30,964 nt of DNA from a virus. Under the pieces are notes generated by a model. That model had not been told where the DNA came from. It made no database searches and saw nothing but the letters and a program-made list of their open reading frames with translations. A program made the translations under genes and the position numbers. Location of the stretch: positions 1 through 30,964 of IMG/VR virus record IMGVR_UViG_3300012920_000156; one strand, written 5' to 3'. Shown one piece after another: positions 23,424 to 28,743 of this stretch (within the stretch, counting starts at the first letter, position 1; each line of letters begins with the position of its first letter).

Positions 23424-23528
23424 ATGGCTAAAAAGAAAAAGAAAGTCGTAGGATTGACTAATAAGCAAAAGAAGTTGCCAAAAGCTTTGCAAATGGCAAT
23501 CTTAAAGAAACAGAAGAAGGGGAAATAA
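23424..23528 (+). CDS. Tiny basic protein (34 aa), lysis-side cluster
   Basis: A 34-residue frame starting two bases after the previous stop: MAKKKKKVVGLTNKQKKLPK, then ALQMAILKKQKKGK. About 40% Lys, no acidic residues. Its opening matches that of the first basic protein in the head cluster (MAKKKKKKV). Very short, so confidence rests on the compact run of coupled small genes. Confidence 0.55.
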   Translation: MAKKKKKVVGLTNKQKKLPKALQMAILKKQKKGK

Positions 23529-23529
23529 T

Positions 23530-23631
23530 ATGCCTTATCACTATGGCAAAGGCTCTCATTCTAAAGGCATGAAGAAATCAAAAATGTCAAAGATGAGTAA
23601 ACCTAAAAAGAAAAAGAAGAAAAAAAGATAA
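23530..23631 (+). CDS. Tiny basic protein (33 aa), lysis-side cluster
   Basis: A 33-residue frame, MPYHYGKGSHSKGMKKSKMS to KPKKKKKKKR, with the same all-Lys/Arg C-terminal tail as proteins 3 and 4 of the head cluster. It begins one base after the previous stop and ends in TAATG. The G/S/H/M-rich first half is unlike the others. Small 'MPYHxGK' proteins are known from marine phages without assigned role. Confidence 0.6.
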   Translation: MPYHYGKGSHSKGMKKSKMSKMSKPKKKKKKKR

Positions 23632-23813
23632 TGGTAAAAGTAGCGTCTATTAAAAATATTGTAAAAGATTTAACAACTAGACAGAAAAAAACAATGAATC
23701 GTCATGCGCGACATCATTCATTGAAGCATATGCGTTCTATGGCTAATGCAATGAAAAAAGGCGCTACTTTCAGACAAGCACATATTAAAGCTCAAAGGTC
23801 TGTAGGAAAATGA
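23631..23813 (+). CDS. Small basic His/Lys-rich protein (60 aa)
   Basis: A 60-residue protein, LTTRQKKTMNRHARHHSLKH, then MRSMANAMKKGATFRQAHIK and AQRSVGK. The pattern LTxRQ...HxxHHxxKHMxxM...MxxGxTFxxAH..A...VGK is found in small proteins of several marine and vibrio phages. Function unknown; the regular His/Lys helix might bind nucleic acid. Coupled by TAATG and ATGA. Confidence 0.72.
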   Translation: MVKVASIKNIVKDLTTRQKKTMNRHARHHSLKHMRSMANAMKKGATFRQAHIKAQRSVGK

Positions 23814-23959
23814 GTGGATTCACAACATCTAGTACTATTTCAGAATTAATTAATAAAAGACCAATCAAACAGAAAAGAAGAGTGAAGATCACTCTAAAAG
23901 CACCTCAAAATCGCAATTTAAAGGCCGTACAGAAGCTTTTAAGAGTTAGGGGTACCTAA
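23810..23959 (+). CDS. Tiny basic protein (49 aa), last plus-strand gene before the convergent region
   Basis: A 49-residue frame opened by an ATGA overlap: MSGFTTSSTISELINKRPIK, QKRRVKITLKAPQNRNLKAV, QKLLRVRGT. Basic, no TM. Its stop codon lies in the loop of a GGGGT/ACCCC hairpin (23949-23966), so the last codons and the transcription end overlap. No family recognised. Confidence 0.6.
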   Translation: MSGFTTSSTISELINKRPIKQKRRVKITLKAPQNRNLKAVQKLLRVRGT

Positions 23960-23966
23960 GCACCCC
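23949..23966 (+). terminator. Hairpin at the end of the rightward unit
   Basis: GGGGT (23949-23953) pairs with ACCCC (23962-23966) around an 8-base loop containing the stop codon of the last gene. A second hairpin TGCAC-TCTTT-GTGCA follows at 23979-23993. Neither has a long U-run on the plus strand. Together they are the only GC-containing structures in the convergent gap and probably help end transcription from both sides. Confidence 0.55.
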
Positions 23967-24026
23967 AAATCTCTTATTTGCACTCTTTGTGCAGTAAATG
24001 ATTAAATTTAGACCCTTTATGTAATA

Positions 24027-24096
24027 ACTAATCGAAAAGTCTATATAGCATCTAATCTTTTGACATTACTGCTTGCCATCTGGAGAGTCGATTAGT
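24027..24096. repeat. 9-bp inverted repeat spanning the convergent gap
   Basis: ACTAATCGA (24027-24035) is the perfect reverse complement of TCGATTAGT (24088-24096). Inside lie AAAAG/CTTTT (24035-24039/24057-24061) and the palindrome CTATATAG (24041-24048). The right arm covers the stop codon of the minus-strand exonuclease gene. It may form a large stem in the leftward mRNA 3' end, or be a structured RNA. The rest of 23967-24091 has no ORF that I can support. Confidence 0.5.
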
Positions 24097-24901
24097 AACC
24101 CCAAATTTCTTTTCTTGCCTTTAAAACAGTTTCTTCTTTCCAAATCCAGTTATCAGGATTAGGAATCAATGAATTTTTGACATCATCAGCAGAATTAACA
24201 TTTTCAAGATATTTACCCATAACTAAAACTATATGCTCGCATACTTTCATTGGCTTGTGATAATCATCTAATTCAAGACTAAAGAATTCAGCACCTTTAG
24301 TTTTTGTAGGATTTTTAAGATACCATAACATTTGCCTTGCATTTGTCGCTCTTTGATAGATAGATTGTTGCATTGCGTGACTCATTGAGATTTGACTAGG
24401 CATAGTTTTAGATGTTTTCAAATCTATATAAAAATCTTCTTTTGTATTCTTATCCTCAAAATGAAAGTCAGTAAAACCTTTGAATGGTATGCCTTTTATA
24501 AATACTTCAACTTGTTTTTGATAATCTATTAAATCCCATTGAAAAGCATGCTCTTGAAATTTTTGAGCTCCTAGTTCTATCAATGGTGCTAAATTAGTTC
24601 TTTCATCATCAACTTTAGGGTCAGTAATTCTAGAACAATTAGCATCATATTCAGATATTGCTTTTTCAGTAGCTTCAATAACAGTCATTCCGTTAAGAAT
24701 CATATTTAAGCCAGATTCAACAGAACTACCTCTTTCAGCTGCAGCACTACTAGGAAACTGATAATCAAAAATCCTGCGAAGTGCCCACCTTTCCCTATAA
24801 AAAGCAAACTCGTTTAAATGACTAAAAGATAAAGGCAATAAGCTTTTAACTATATTGCCTTCTCTATCTTTTTGATCAAATTTTTTAAAATGCTCAATCA
24901 T
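24092..24901 (-). CDS. PD-(D/E)XK exonuclease, Cas4/RecB type
   Basis: A 269-residue nuclease: LSFSHLNEFAFYRERWALRR (N-terminal helix), RGSSVESG with E62, GFTDFHFED with D145, YIDLKTSKTMPS with D160-L-K162, and the helix MSHAMQQSIYQRAT carrying the Q...Y motif (Q178/Q179-Y182). These are the full PD-(D/E)XK set of RecB/Cas4-like phage exonucleases. It probably resects DNA ends for recombination-dependent replication, with the SSB-like protein upstream in the operon. No four-cysteine iron-sulfur cluster is evident. Last gene of the leftward unit. Confidence 0.9.
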   Translation of the reverse strand: MIEHFKKFDQKDREGNIVKSLLPLSFSHLNEFAFYRERWALRRIFDYQFPSSAAAERGSSVESGLNMILNGMTVIEATEKAISEYDANCSRITDPKVDDERTNLAPLIELGAQKFQEHAFQWDLIDYQKQVEVFIKGIPFKGFTDFHFEDKNTKEDFYIDLKTSKTMPSQISMSHAMQQSIYQRATNARQMLWYLKNPTKTKGAEFFSLELDDYHKPMKVCEHIVLVMGKYLENVNSADDVKNSLIPNPDNWIWKEETVLKARKEIWGY

Positions 24902-25128
24902 TCTGATAACTTTTTATCTATAGCTTTATTCATTCTAGAAACTACATTATCAAACTTTGTTTGCATTTCTTTAAGTTTTGATTGCATTTCTTCAAGATCG
25001 CCAAGCTCTTCGTGAACTTCTGTCCATAGATCAAGATTATGTTCGCCATGTTTTTTTATAAATTCATCTTTAGTTAGATTGCCTGCATCTTCTTGCATAT
25101 CTAAATACCAAGCTCCTGTTTTACTCAT
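24898..25128 (-). CDS. Small acidic helical protein (76 aa)
   Basis: A 76-residue protein, SKTGAWYLDMQEDAGNLTKD, EFIKKHGEHNLDLWTEVHEE, then a coiled coil QSKLKEMQTKFDNVVSRMNK. It overlaps the exonuclease start by four bases and is joined to its upstream neighbour by TAATG. Small proteins of this look (W-x-LDMQEDA...EFIKKxG) accompany phage exonuclease genes. Function unknown. Confidence 0.75.
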   Translation of the reverse strand: MSKTGAWYLDMQEDAGNLTKDEFIKKHGEHNLDLWTEVHEELGDLEEMQSKLKEMQTKFDNVVSRMNKAIDKKLSE

Positions 25129-25343
25129 TAGTAAGGCTCCTTTTCTATAGTTATTTTTACAGTTACTGTTCCTCTGTATGTCGGATTGTCAGATAAATCA
25201 TCAAGAAATTTGCCAAAATATTTACAAGCTATTCCAGATGAATCATCAATTCTTGCAATTATTTCTTTTTCTTTTTTATAAGTTCGTTTTTTTTCGTCCC
25301 AAACTTTATCTTTTACTTCAATACTATATTTATCAATATACAT
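25128..25343 (-). CDS. Hypothetical protein (71 aa)
   Basis: A 71-residue protein with a YIDKYSIEVKDKVWDEKKRT start, a KEIIARIDDSSGIACKYFGK middle and a TYRGTVTVKITIEKEPY end. The alternation of strands and charged residues suggests a small beta protein. It is TAATG-coupled on both sides and made with the recombination genes. No family recognised and no catalytic residue visible. Confidence 0.72.
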   Translation of the reverse strand: MYIDKYSIEVKDKVWDEKKRTYKKEKEIIARIDDSSGIACKYFGKFLDDLSDNPTYRGTVTVKITIEKEPY

Positions 25344-25540
25344 TACTTGACCTCCATTGAATATTCTGCAAATGTTTTGCCTTGCTTGGTTACATTTTCA
25401 GTGTTGATTTGATGTCCCTGTTTTCTTAAATCAAGGATTCTGGCACTTAATCTATAAACGCCAAATTTTTTCCATGCTTGTAAGGGATTTAATTTTTTAC
25501 CTTGTCGTAGGTAAGATAGTATTTGTGTATTCTGGCTCAT
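25343..25540 (-). CDS. Helix-turn-helix protein (HTH_39-like, 65 aa)
   Basis: A 65-residue protein: QNTQILSYLRQGKKLNPLQA, WKKFGVYRLSARILDLRKQG, HQINTENVTKQGKTF. The arrangement 'I-L-xxLxxGKxhxPLxAWxxFGxYRLsARIxDLRxxGxxI' is the phage helix-turn-helix type (HTH_39 family) found in early operons. It could be a regulator of this operon or of the divergent promoter region, which carries a palindrome at 28319-28347. AAAGGAG lies six bases before the ATG. Confidence 0.82.
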   Translation of the reverse strand: MSQNTQILSYLRQGKKLNPLQAWKKFGVYRLSARILDLRKQGHQINTENVTKQGKTFAEYSMEVK

Positions 25541-25552
25541 AATAACTCCTTT

Positions 25553-25909
25553 CTATAAGTTTTTGGCCAATTCCCTTTCGTTAACAACTTTTGTTCGTAA
25601 GTCGTTACGAAAAGCTTTGAAGGTTTCAAATCTAATTTTAGATTGATTCCTTGCCTTTAAGGTTTTTTCGTATCTATCAAAAAAATCCTTAAACTTGTTA
25701 TCTGAATAAATTTTTCCATTTAATTCAGTAATATTTTTGTATCCGCCATTTTTCGTAAAATAAAGCGTTAATTCTGCAATAATCATCTTTTCTTCTTTTT
25801 TCATTAGTTCAATCGCAGTATCATTATCAGCAAATTCTAATCCTAGCTTTTCCTCTTGATGTGAAAGCTTTGTAGGGTCAAAATCTAGAGTATATACATC
25901 AGTTGCCAT
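25553..25909 (-). CDS. Conserved phage protein of recombination cassette (118 aa)
   Basis: Helical protein, MATDVYTLDFDPTKLSHQEE, then KKEEKMIIAELTLYFTKNGG and KTLKARNQSKIRFETFKAFR. I chose ATG 25909 rather than upstream Met codons because GAGGA sits eight bases before it. Similar helical proteins with 'EanxaKIRYExxKxxxxxxR' stand next to RecB-type exonucleases in other phages, so it may aid the recombination complex; this is inference. It overlaps the HNH gene by 11 bases. Confidence 0.7.
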   Translation of the reverse strand: MATDVYTLDFDPTKLSHQEEKLGLEFADNDTAIELMKKEEKMIIAELTLYFTKNGGYKNITELNGKIYSDNKFKDFFDRYEKTLKARNQSKIRFETFKAFRNDLRTKVVNERELAKNL

Positions 25910-26216
25910 TTTCATTGTCCTCAAATTCTTTATTGTCTATTTTTTCCTTTAATCTCATTCGCCATTCTTCGTTTATGTCTTTATGCTGATGTGCAATGTT
26001 ATGACAAGATCTGCAAACAGGAAAAAGATTATCAATCCTATTGAGTCTATTTTTACTTACTCCCCCCATGCCTTTATTTGTTAAATGATGAATATCGACA
26101 GCGGGTTTTTGATAACAGCCCCAACACATGGGGGTATCGTACTCAGAATACCCCCAATAGTTCCTAAAGAGTTTTTTATAATCCTTTAAGGTTTTCATTA
26201 AATGCGTTAACTGCAT
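25899..26216 (-). CDS. HNH endonuclease
   Basis: A 105-residue protein with the HNH signature: C31-x2-C34, DIHH (D41-H44), a GMGG turn, IDNLFPVC (N63), C68-x2-C71-H72-N73-x2-H76. The paired CxxC motifs bind a structural zinc and the His residues the catalytic metal. It lies among early recombination genes rather than next to terminase, so it may act in host-DNA breakdown or as a free-standing mobile endonuclease. The first six codons may not be used: a second ATG at 26198 would reduce the overlap with the upstream gene. Confidence 0.85.
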   Translation of the reverse strand: MQLTHLMKTLKDYKKLFRNYWGYSEYDTPMCWGCYQKPAVDIHHLTNKGMGGVSKNRLNRIDNLFPVCRSCHNIAHQHKDINEEWRMRLKEKIDNKEFEDNENGN

Positions 26217-26619
26217 TCTTTGTAAGATCGTTTATATCTTCAACCGAAAAGTGACCACTTCCCATTGAACGACCAACTACTCCTGTAACAAATATATCTT
26301 GTCTAGCTTGATCTGATTTACTAATTAGATTGCTATTATTCATCATAGGTTGTGCTACTGGTTGTGGCGATTGATCATAATTATCGCCTTGTGTCGTGTG
26401 ATTATCTGCTATCTGAACATCTTTAATATTCGTATATTGATTTCCATTTGCAGATGTCTTTGTATTGACAACAGTAAAGTTAATCGCATCACCAGATTTT
26501 GGCATTGGATTCAATACGGTTCCTCTATAATATAATCGAGTTCCGTCTATCAAATCTATTGCATAGTTTGGTGCTCCGTCTTTAGTATTATCAAAGATTT
26601 TTTCTATAACATTAGTCAT
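26176..26619 (-). CDS. SSB-like protein (OB-fold plus acidic tail)
   Basis: A 147-residue protein. Residues about 1-75 (YAIDLIDGTRLYYRGTVLNP, then GDAINFTVVNTKTSANGNQY, TNIKDVQIADNH) have the strand spacing of a small OB-fold. A Gln/Asn-rich disordered linker follows (QSPQPVAQPMMNNSN), then a C-terminal helix. Domain order, early-operon place and the nearby exonuclease fit a single-strand DNA-binding protein, although the usual acidic tip is missing and the fold call is by eye. An (AAT)n-GGAGG leader precedes it. Confidence 0.6.
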   Translation of the reverse strand: MTNVIEKIFDNTKDGAPNYAIDLIDGTRLYYRGTVLNPMPKSGDAINFTVVNTKTSANGNQYTNIKDVQIADNHTTQGDNYDQSPQPVAQPMMNNSNLISKSDQARQDIFVTGVVGRSMGSGHFSVEDINDLTKNAVNAFNENLKGL

Positions 26620-26623
26620 AGTT

Positions 26624-26641
26624 CCTCCTATTATTATTATT
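26624..26641 (-). promoter_or_regulatory. (AAT)n-AGGAGG translation leader, copy 1
   Basis: On the minus strand an AATAATAATAAT-type run leads directly into AGGAGG, four bases before the ATG of the SSB-like gene. The stop codon of the preceding lipoprotein gene lies inside the run. Same arrangement as at 27688 and 28149. Confidence 0.7.
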
Positions 26642-27083
26642 TGTTAAGTACATTATAACCTCGTCCCTCTAAGCAATTATTTATTAAATCTTGCCTAGTT
26701 GTTAGTTTAGGCGAAAGCCATAATACACGCCAACGCAAACCATTATATACTGTTTTCGTTTTATCTAAAACAATGTTCGTGTTATCTTTTACAAGACTTT
26801 CACATGTATAATAGTCGTCGTGGTATCTGTCCATATCCCCTTGAATATTTGCAGATGATTTGCCCCTGCTATCTACAATTGGTTTACTACTACAACCAAA
26901 TACTAACAAAGCAATACATAACAAAAGCAAAATTATTGAAATCTTACAACACATTTTGTAATAACTTCTTCTTCTTGGTAGTGTATGAGTAAATTCAAAT
27001 ATTGGTTTTCTTGTTCTAGGACAATAACCTTTTATTTGTTGACTCACATAACCATACGGAAAAAGCTTAGATTTATTTTTCAT
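26637..27083 (-). CDS. Membrane/lipoprotein-like protein with possible internal start (148 or 105 aa)
   Basis: The full frame starts by a TAATG overlap and has a basic N-terminal part (residues 1-43). An internal ATG (26954) opens a typical lipoprotein: MCCKISIILLLLCIALLVFG followed by Cys (residue 64 of the long form) and SSKPIVDSRG. The mature part keeps the 'PIVD-xxG...D...Y..D...C' start and 'NNCLEGRGYNVL' end of a bacterial envelope lipoprotein family, but not the glycine-zipper middle. An early-expressed lipoprotein often blocks receptors or superinfection; that role is inference. Which start is used is not settled. Confidence 0.7.
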   Translation of the reverse strand: MKNKSKLFPYGYVSQQIKGYCPRTRKPIFEFTHTLPRRRSYYKMCCKISIILLLLCIALLVFGCSSKPIVDSRGKSSANIQGDMDRYHDDYYTCESLVKDNTNIVLDKTKTVYNGLRWRVLWLSPKLTTRQDLINNCLEGRGYNVLNK

Positions 27084-27295
27084 TAAAATTCCTCAACTTT
27101 TACAATTCTACCATTACCAGATACTGTAATTACCAATTCAATATCTCTAATTTTACCATATTGAAGAGTGCATTGGCCGATATATCGACCAGTGCCTATA
27201 GTTTCACCTTCTCTTAATAATCTTCTAATTTCTTTATTAGTATTTTCGTTTACCTCTGCAGAAGAATTAGGATTATTATGATTAAAGACTGCCAT
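27083..27295 (-). CDS. Hypothetical protein (70 aa)
   Basis: A 70-residue protein: VFNHNNPNSSAEVNENTNKE, then a helix IRRLLREGETIGTGRYIG and a strand-rich end (RDIELVITVSGNGRIVKVEE). No TM or metal motif. It is TAATG-coupled on both sides, in the leftward early operon. I do not recognise the family. Confidence 0.72.
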   Translation of the reverse strand: MAVFNHNNPNSSAEVNENTNKEIRRLLREGETIGTGRYIGQCTLQYGKIRDIELVITVSGNGRIVKVEEF

Positions 27296-27681
27296 TAATA
27301 TTCGCTAGCTTTCATAATAGTTAGAACTCTAGTCGTCTTGTACGGATCAGTAGCATCGTCACTATGATATTTTAAATCATTATCATAATAATTTATTTGC
27401 CAAAAATATCGTTCTGGAGTTTCATATATAGAATCATTAGAACAAAAATTAAATGCTCCGAAATCTCTTTCGCCATGAGGATTATTATCTTCGTGAAAAG
27501 TTTTATAATCTCTAACTATTTCAAGTATTTCTTTTTGATCTTCTTCCGACATTTTACTGACATCATGACTAAAGACAATTTTGTTTTTAAATGCAATTCC
27601 AAAACCAGTATGAGCATTAAGTATTTGAGCTCTTAACTCATCATTGAGTTTTGCAATTTTTTCGTGATTAATTTGAGTCAT
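27295..27681 (-). CDS. DUF3768-family protein (128 aa)
   Basis: A 128-residue protein with the DUF3768 pattern: start KIAKLNDELRAQILNAHTGF, a central DNNPHGERDFGAFNF (family form 'NDPHGEHDFGAF'), a KRYFWQINYYD-like strand (RYFWQINYYDNDLKYHSDDA), and the end DPYKTTRVLTIMKASEY ('T-RVLTIMLA-EY'). The family is common in alphaproteobacteria and their plasmids and phages; its biochemical role is unknown. An (AAT)n-GGAGG leader precedes the ATG. It supports an alphaproteobacterial host. Confidence 0.88.
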   Translation of the reverse strand: MTQINHEKIAKLNDELRAQILNAHTGFGIAFKNKIVFSHDVSKMSEEDQKEILEIVRDYKTFHEDNNPHGERDFGAFNFCSNDSIYETPERYFWQINYYDNDLKYHSDDATDPYKTTRVLTIMKASEY

Positions 27682-27850
27682 TTTTGACCTCCTTATTATT
27701 ATTAATTATTTTGCTAGACATAACTTGTTTAGCATTATTATCAAAGACAGCACTACTGCCATCTAGGAATACGATTTTAAAATAGTGAGTGACCTTACCA
27801 TTTTCGATAAGGTCAACTCTTTTAGTAGATTTAAAAGGTCTAGGAATCAT
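27668..27850 (-). CDS. Hypothetical protein (60 aa)
   Basis: Start taken at 27850 because of a TAATG overlap with the upstream gene; the frame is open a few codons further back (TTG 27865, ATG 27859). Product MIPRPFKSTKRVDLIENGKV, then THYFKIVFLDGSSAVFDNNA: a small beta protein with a basic N-terminus. The 3' end runs through the AAT-repeat leader of the next gene and encodes Asn residues (IINNNKEVKN), overlapping it by 14 bases. Function unknown. Confidence 0.65.
   Translation of the reverse strand: MIPRPFKSTKRVDLIENGKVTHYFKIVFLDGSSAVFDNNAKQVMSSKIINNNKEVKNDSN
27688..27709 (-). promoter_or_regulatory. (AAT)n-AGGAGG translation leader, copy 2
   Basis: On the minus strand AATTAATAATAATAAGGAGG precedes the DUF3768 gene with six bases to its ATG. 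The run is also coding for the C-terminal Asn residues of the gene upstream. Confidence 0.7.
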
Positions 27851-28143
27851 TATAGACATTCCCAATATGTTTTTTGATAAGTTTTTAAAAATGTTGATTT
27901 TATTTTAGTCATTAATTGAGTTCTTCTTTCAGAATTTTCATGTGATAAAGAACCTTGATGTAAATGATCAAAAAGAATTATTTTTGCTTCTTCTATCAAA
28001 TTAACATCTTTACTTCTAAATGCTAAATATAAAATATTTTCAGTGTGATAATTTTTATCAGTGTTTTCTTTTAGTAAATCTTGAAAATCTTTATTGCTCA
28101 TAAGAACAATATCTTTCCAAGTTTTTAATGTATTAATAGTCAT
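27850..28143 (-). CDS. First gene of leftward operon, hypothetical protein (97 aa)
   Basis: ATG 28143 is preferred: GGAGG lies five bases before it, whereas the longer frame from 28179 would read the AAT repeat and ribosome site as Asn-rich residues. Product MTINTLKTWKDIVLMSNKDF, QDLLKENTDKNYHTENILYL, ending FLKTYQKTYWECL; helical, charged and without TM. As the promoter-proximal gene it would be among the first phage proteins made, a usual place for host-takeover factors; no family recognised. Confidence 0.72.
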   Translation of the reverse strand: MTINTLKTWKDIVLMSNKDFQDLLKENTDKNYHTENILYLAFRSKDVNLIEEAKIILFDHLHQGSLSHENSERRTQLMTKIKSTFLKTYQKTYWECL

Positions 28144-28148
28144 AGTGA

Positions 28149-28175
28149 CCTCCGATTTATTATTATTATTATTAA
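28149..28175 (-). promoter_or_regulatory. (AAT)n-GGAGG translation leader, copy 3
   Basis: On the minus strand AATAATAATAATAATAAAT leads into CGGAGG, five bases before the ATG at 28143. It is the longest of the three copies and belongs to the 5' leader of the leftward operon. Confidence 0.72.
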
Positions 28176-28209
28176 TCATTATCTAATACCTAAACATTTT
28201 TCTAGGTTA

Positions 28210-28263
28210 TTCAACCGTAAAAGGTAAAAAAATTACATAAAAAAAATGTTGTATTTCAACCGT
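28210..28263. repeat. Direct repeat TTCAACCGT (28210-28218 and 28255-28263) in control region
   Basis: Two identical 9-base copies 45 bases apart, start to start. On the minus strand each reads ACGGTTGAA and contains a -35-like TTGAA(A/T). They may be two promoters, or two binding sites for one regulator placed at the same face of the helix about four turns apart. Confidence 0.6.
28232..28259 (-). promoter_or_regulatory. Candidate sigma70-type promoter for the leftward operon
   Basis: On the minus strand TTGAAA (28259-28254), 16 bases, TGTAAT (28237-28232). Both boxes are close to consensus (TTGACA, TATAAT), and the expected start near 28225 gives a leader of about 80 bases before the ATG at 28143, including the AAT repeat. 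The -35 box overlaps one copy of the TTCAACCGT repeat. AT-rich sequence makes chance matches common, so this is a candidate. Confidence 0.5.
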
Positions 28264-28318
28264 TTATTAGTAAAGATATAAATATTCTTTTTTAGGCATA
28301 AATAGCTTTTAGAATAAT

Positions 28319-28347
28319 TGTAGTATGACCTCCATAATTATACTACA
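28319..28347. promoter_or_regulatory. 8-bp palindrome, candidate operator/promoter of the rightward operon
   Basis: TGTAGTAT (28319-28326) and ATACTACA (28340-28347) are perfect inverted copies around 13 bases. The right arm contains TATACT (28339-28344), a good -10 box; the left arm lies where the -35 would be (TTGTAG, 15-base spacing). A dimeric repressor bound here would block the rightward promoter. The HTH protein at 25343 is one candidate binder. Minus-strand GGAGGTCAT inside it is not followed by an ORF. Confidence 0.5.
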
Positions 28348-28348
28348 T

Positions 28349-28376
28349 ATAGGGGGTGGATATATTCGCCCCCTAT
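28349..28376 (+). promoter_or_regulatory. Hairpin enclosing the ribosome site and start codon of the VRR-NUC gene
   Basis: ATAGGGGGTG (28349-28358) pairs with CGCCCCCTAT (28367-28376) with one G-T and an 8-base loop. The ATG of the VRR-NUC gene begins at 28375, so its first two bases and the purine-rich AGGGGG are locked in the stem. The same GGGG-TGG / CGCCCC logic forms the hairpin after the capsid gene. It may repress translation, act as an attenuator, or stop read-through into the control region. Confidence 0.65.
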
Positions 28377-28743
28377 GACTAAAGAAGCTGATATTCAGAT
28401 AGCTTGTAATTATCTATTAAATCAACTTTCAAAGATTTATTTTTTTCGTCATTATCATATTGCGAATGAGGGAAAGAGATCAATAGCTTACAAAGTAAAG
28501 CTTAAAAAAATGGGTTTTCGCTCTGGTGCGCCTGATATATTGATTGAATATCCTCAAGGCAGACTACTATATGTTGAGCTAAAAAATGAAAAAGGCACAT
28601 TATCTAGTGCTCAAAAATTATGGCAGATTCAATCGAATTGTTTAAAAACTCCCCATTTTATTGTAAAAGGTAATACTAACCAATGCTTAAAAGAATTAGC
28701 CAAAATCATAGATAAATATGTCCCGCGTCGTTCAAGTAAATAA
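28375..28743 (+). CDS. VRR-NUC domain nuclease (122 aa)
   Basis: A stand-alone VRR-NUC protein: E32 in ANEGKRS, GFRSGAPDILI with P53-D54, LYVELKNEKG with E68-L-K70, and SSAQKLW with Q80. These are the core PD-(D/E)XK residues of the virus-type replication-repair nucleases, which as isolated domains cut DNA structures such as Holliday junctions or flaps. First gene of the rightward early unit. Its start lies in a hairpin (28349-28376), so its synthesis may be controlled. Confidence 0.9.
   Translation: MTKEADIQIACNYLLNQLSKIYFFRHYHIANEGKRSIAYKVKLKKMGFRSGAPDILIEYPQGRLLYVELKNEKGTLSSAQKLWQIQSNCLKTPHFIVKGNTNQCLKELAKIIDKYVPRRSSK

Noticed and set aside
24060-24088. Perfect TTGACA in the convergent gap as a plus-strand promoter
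   Set aside because: No -10-like box occurs at 15-19 bases, and it would fire into the antisense of the exonuclease gene.
28144-28177. Start of the first leftward gene at 28179 giving an Asn-run N-terminus
   Set aside because: The run is the AAT-repeat leader and the GGAGG of the better-placed ATG at 28143.
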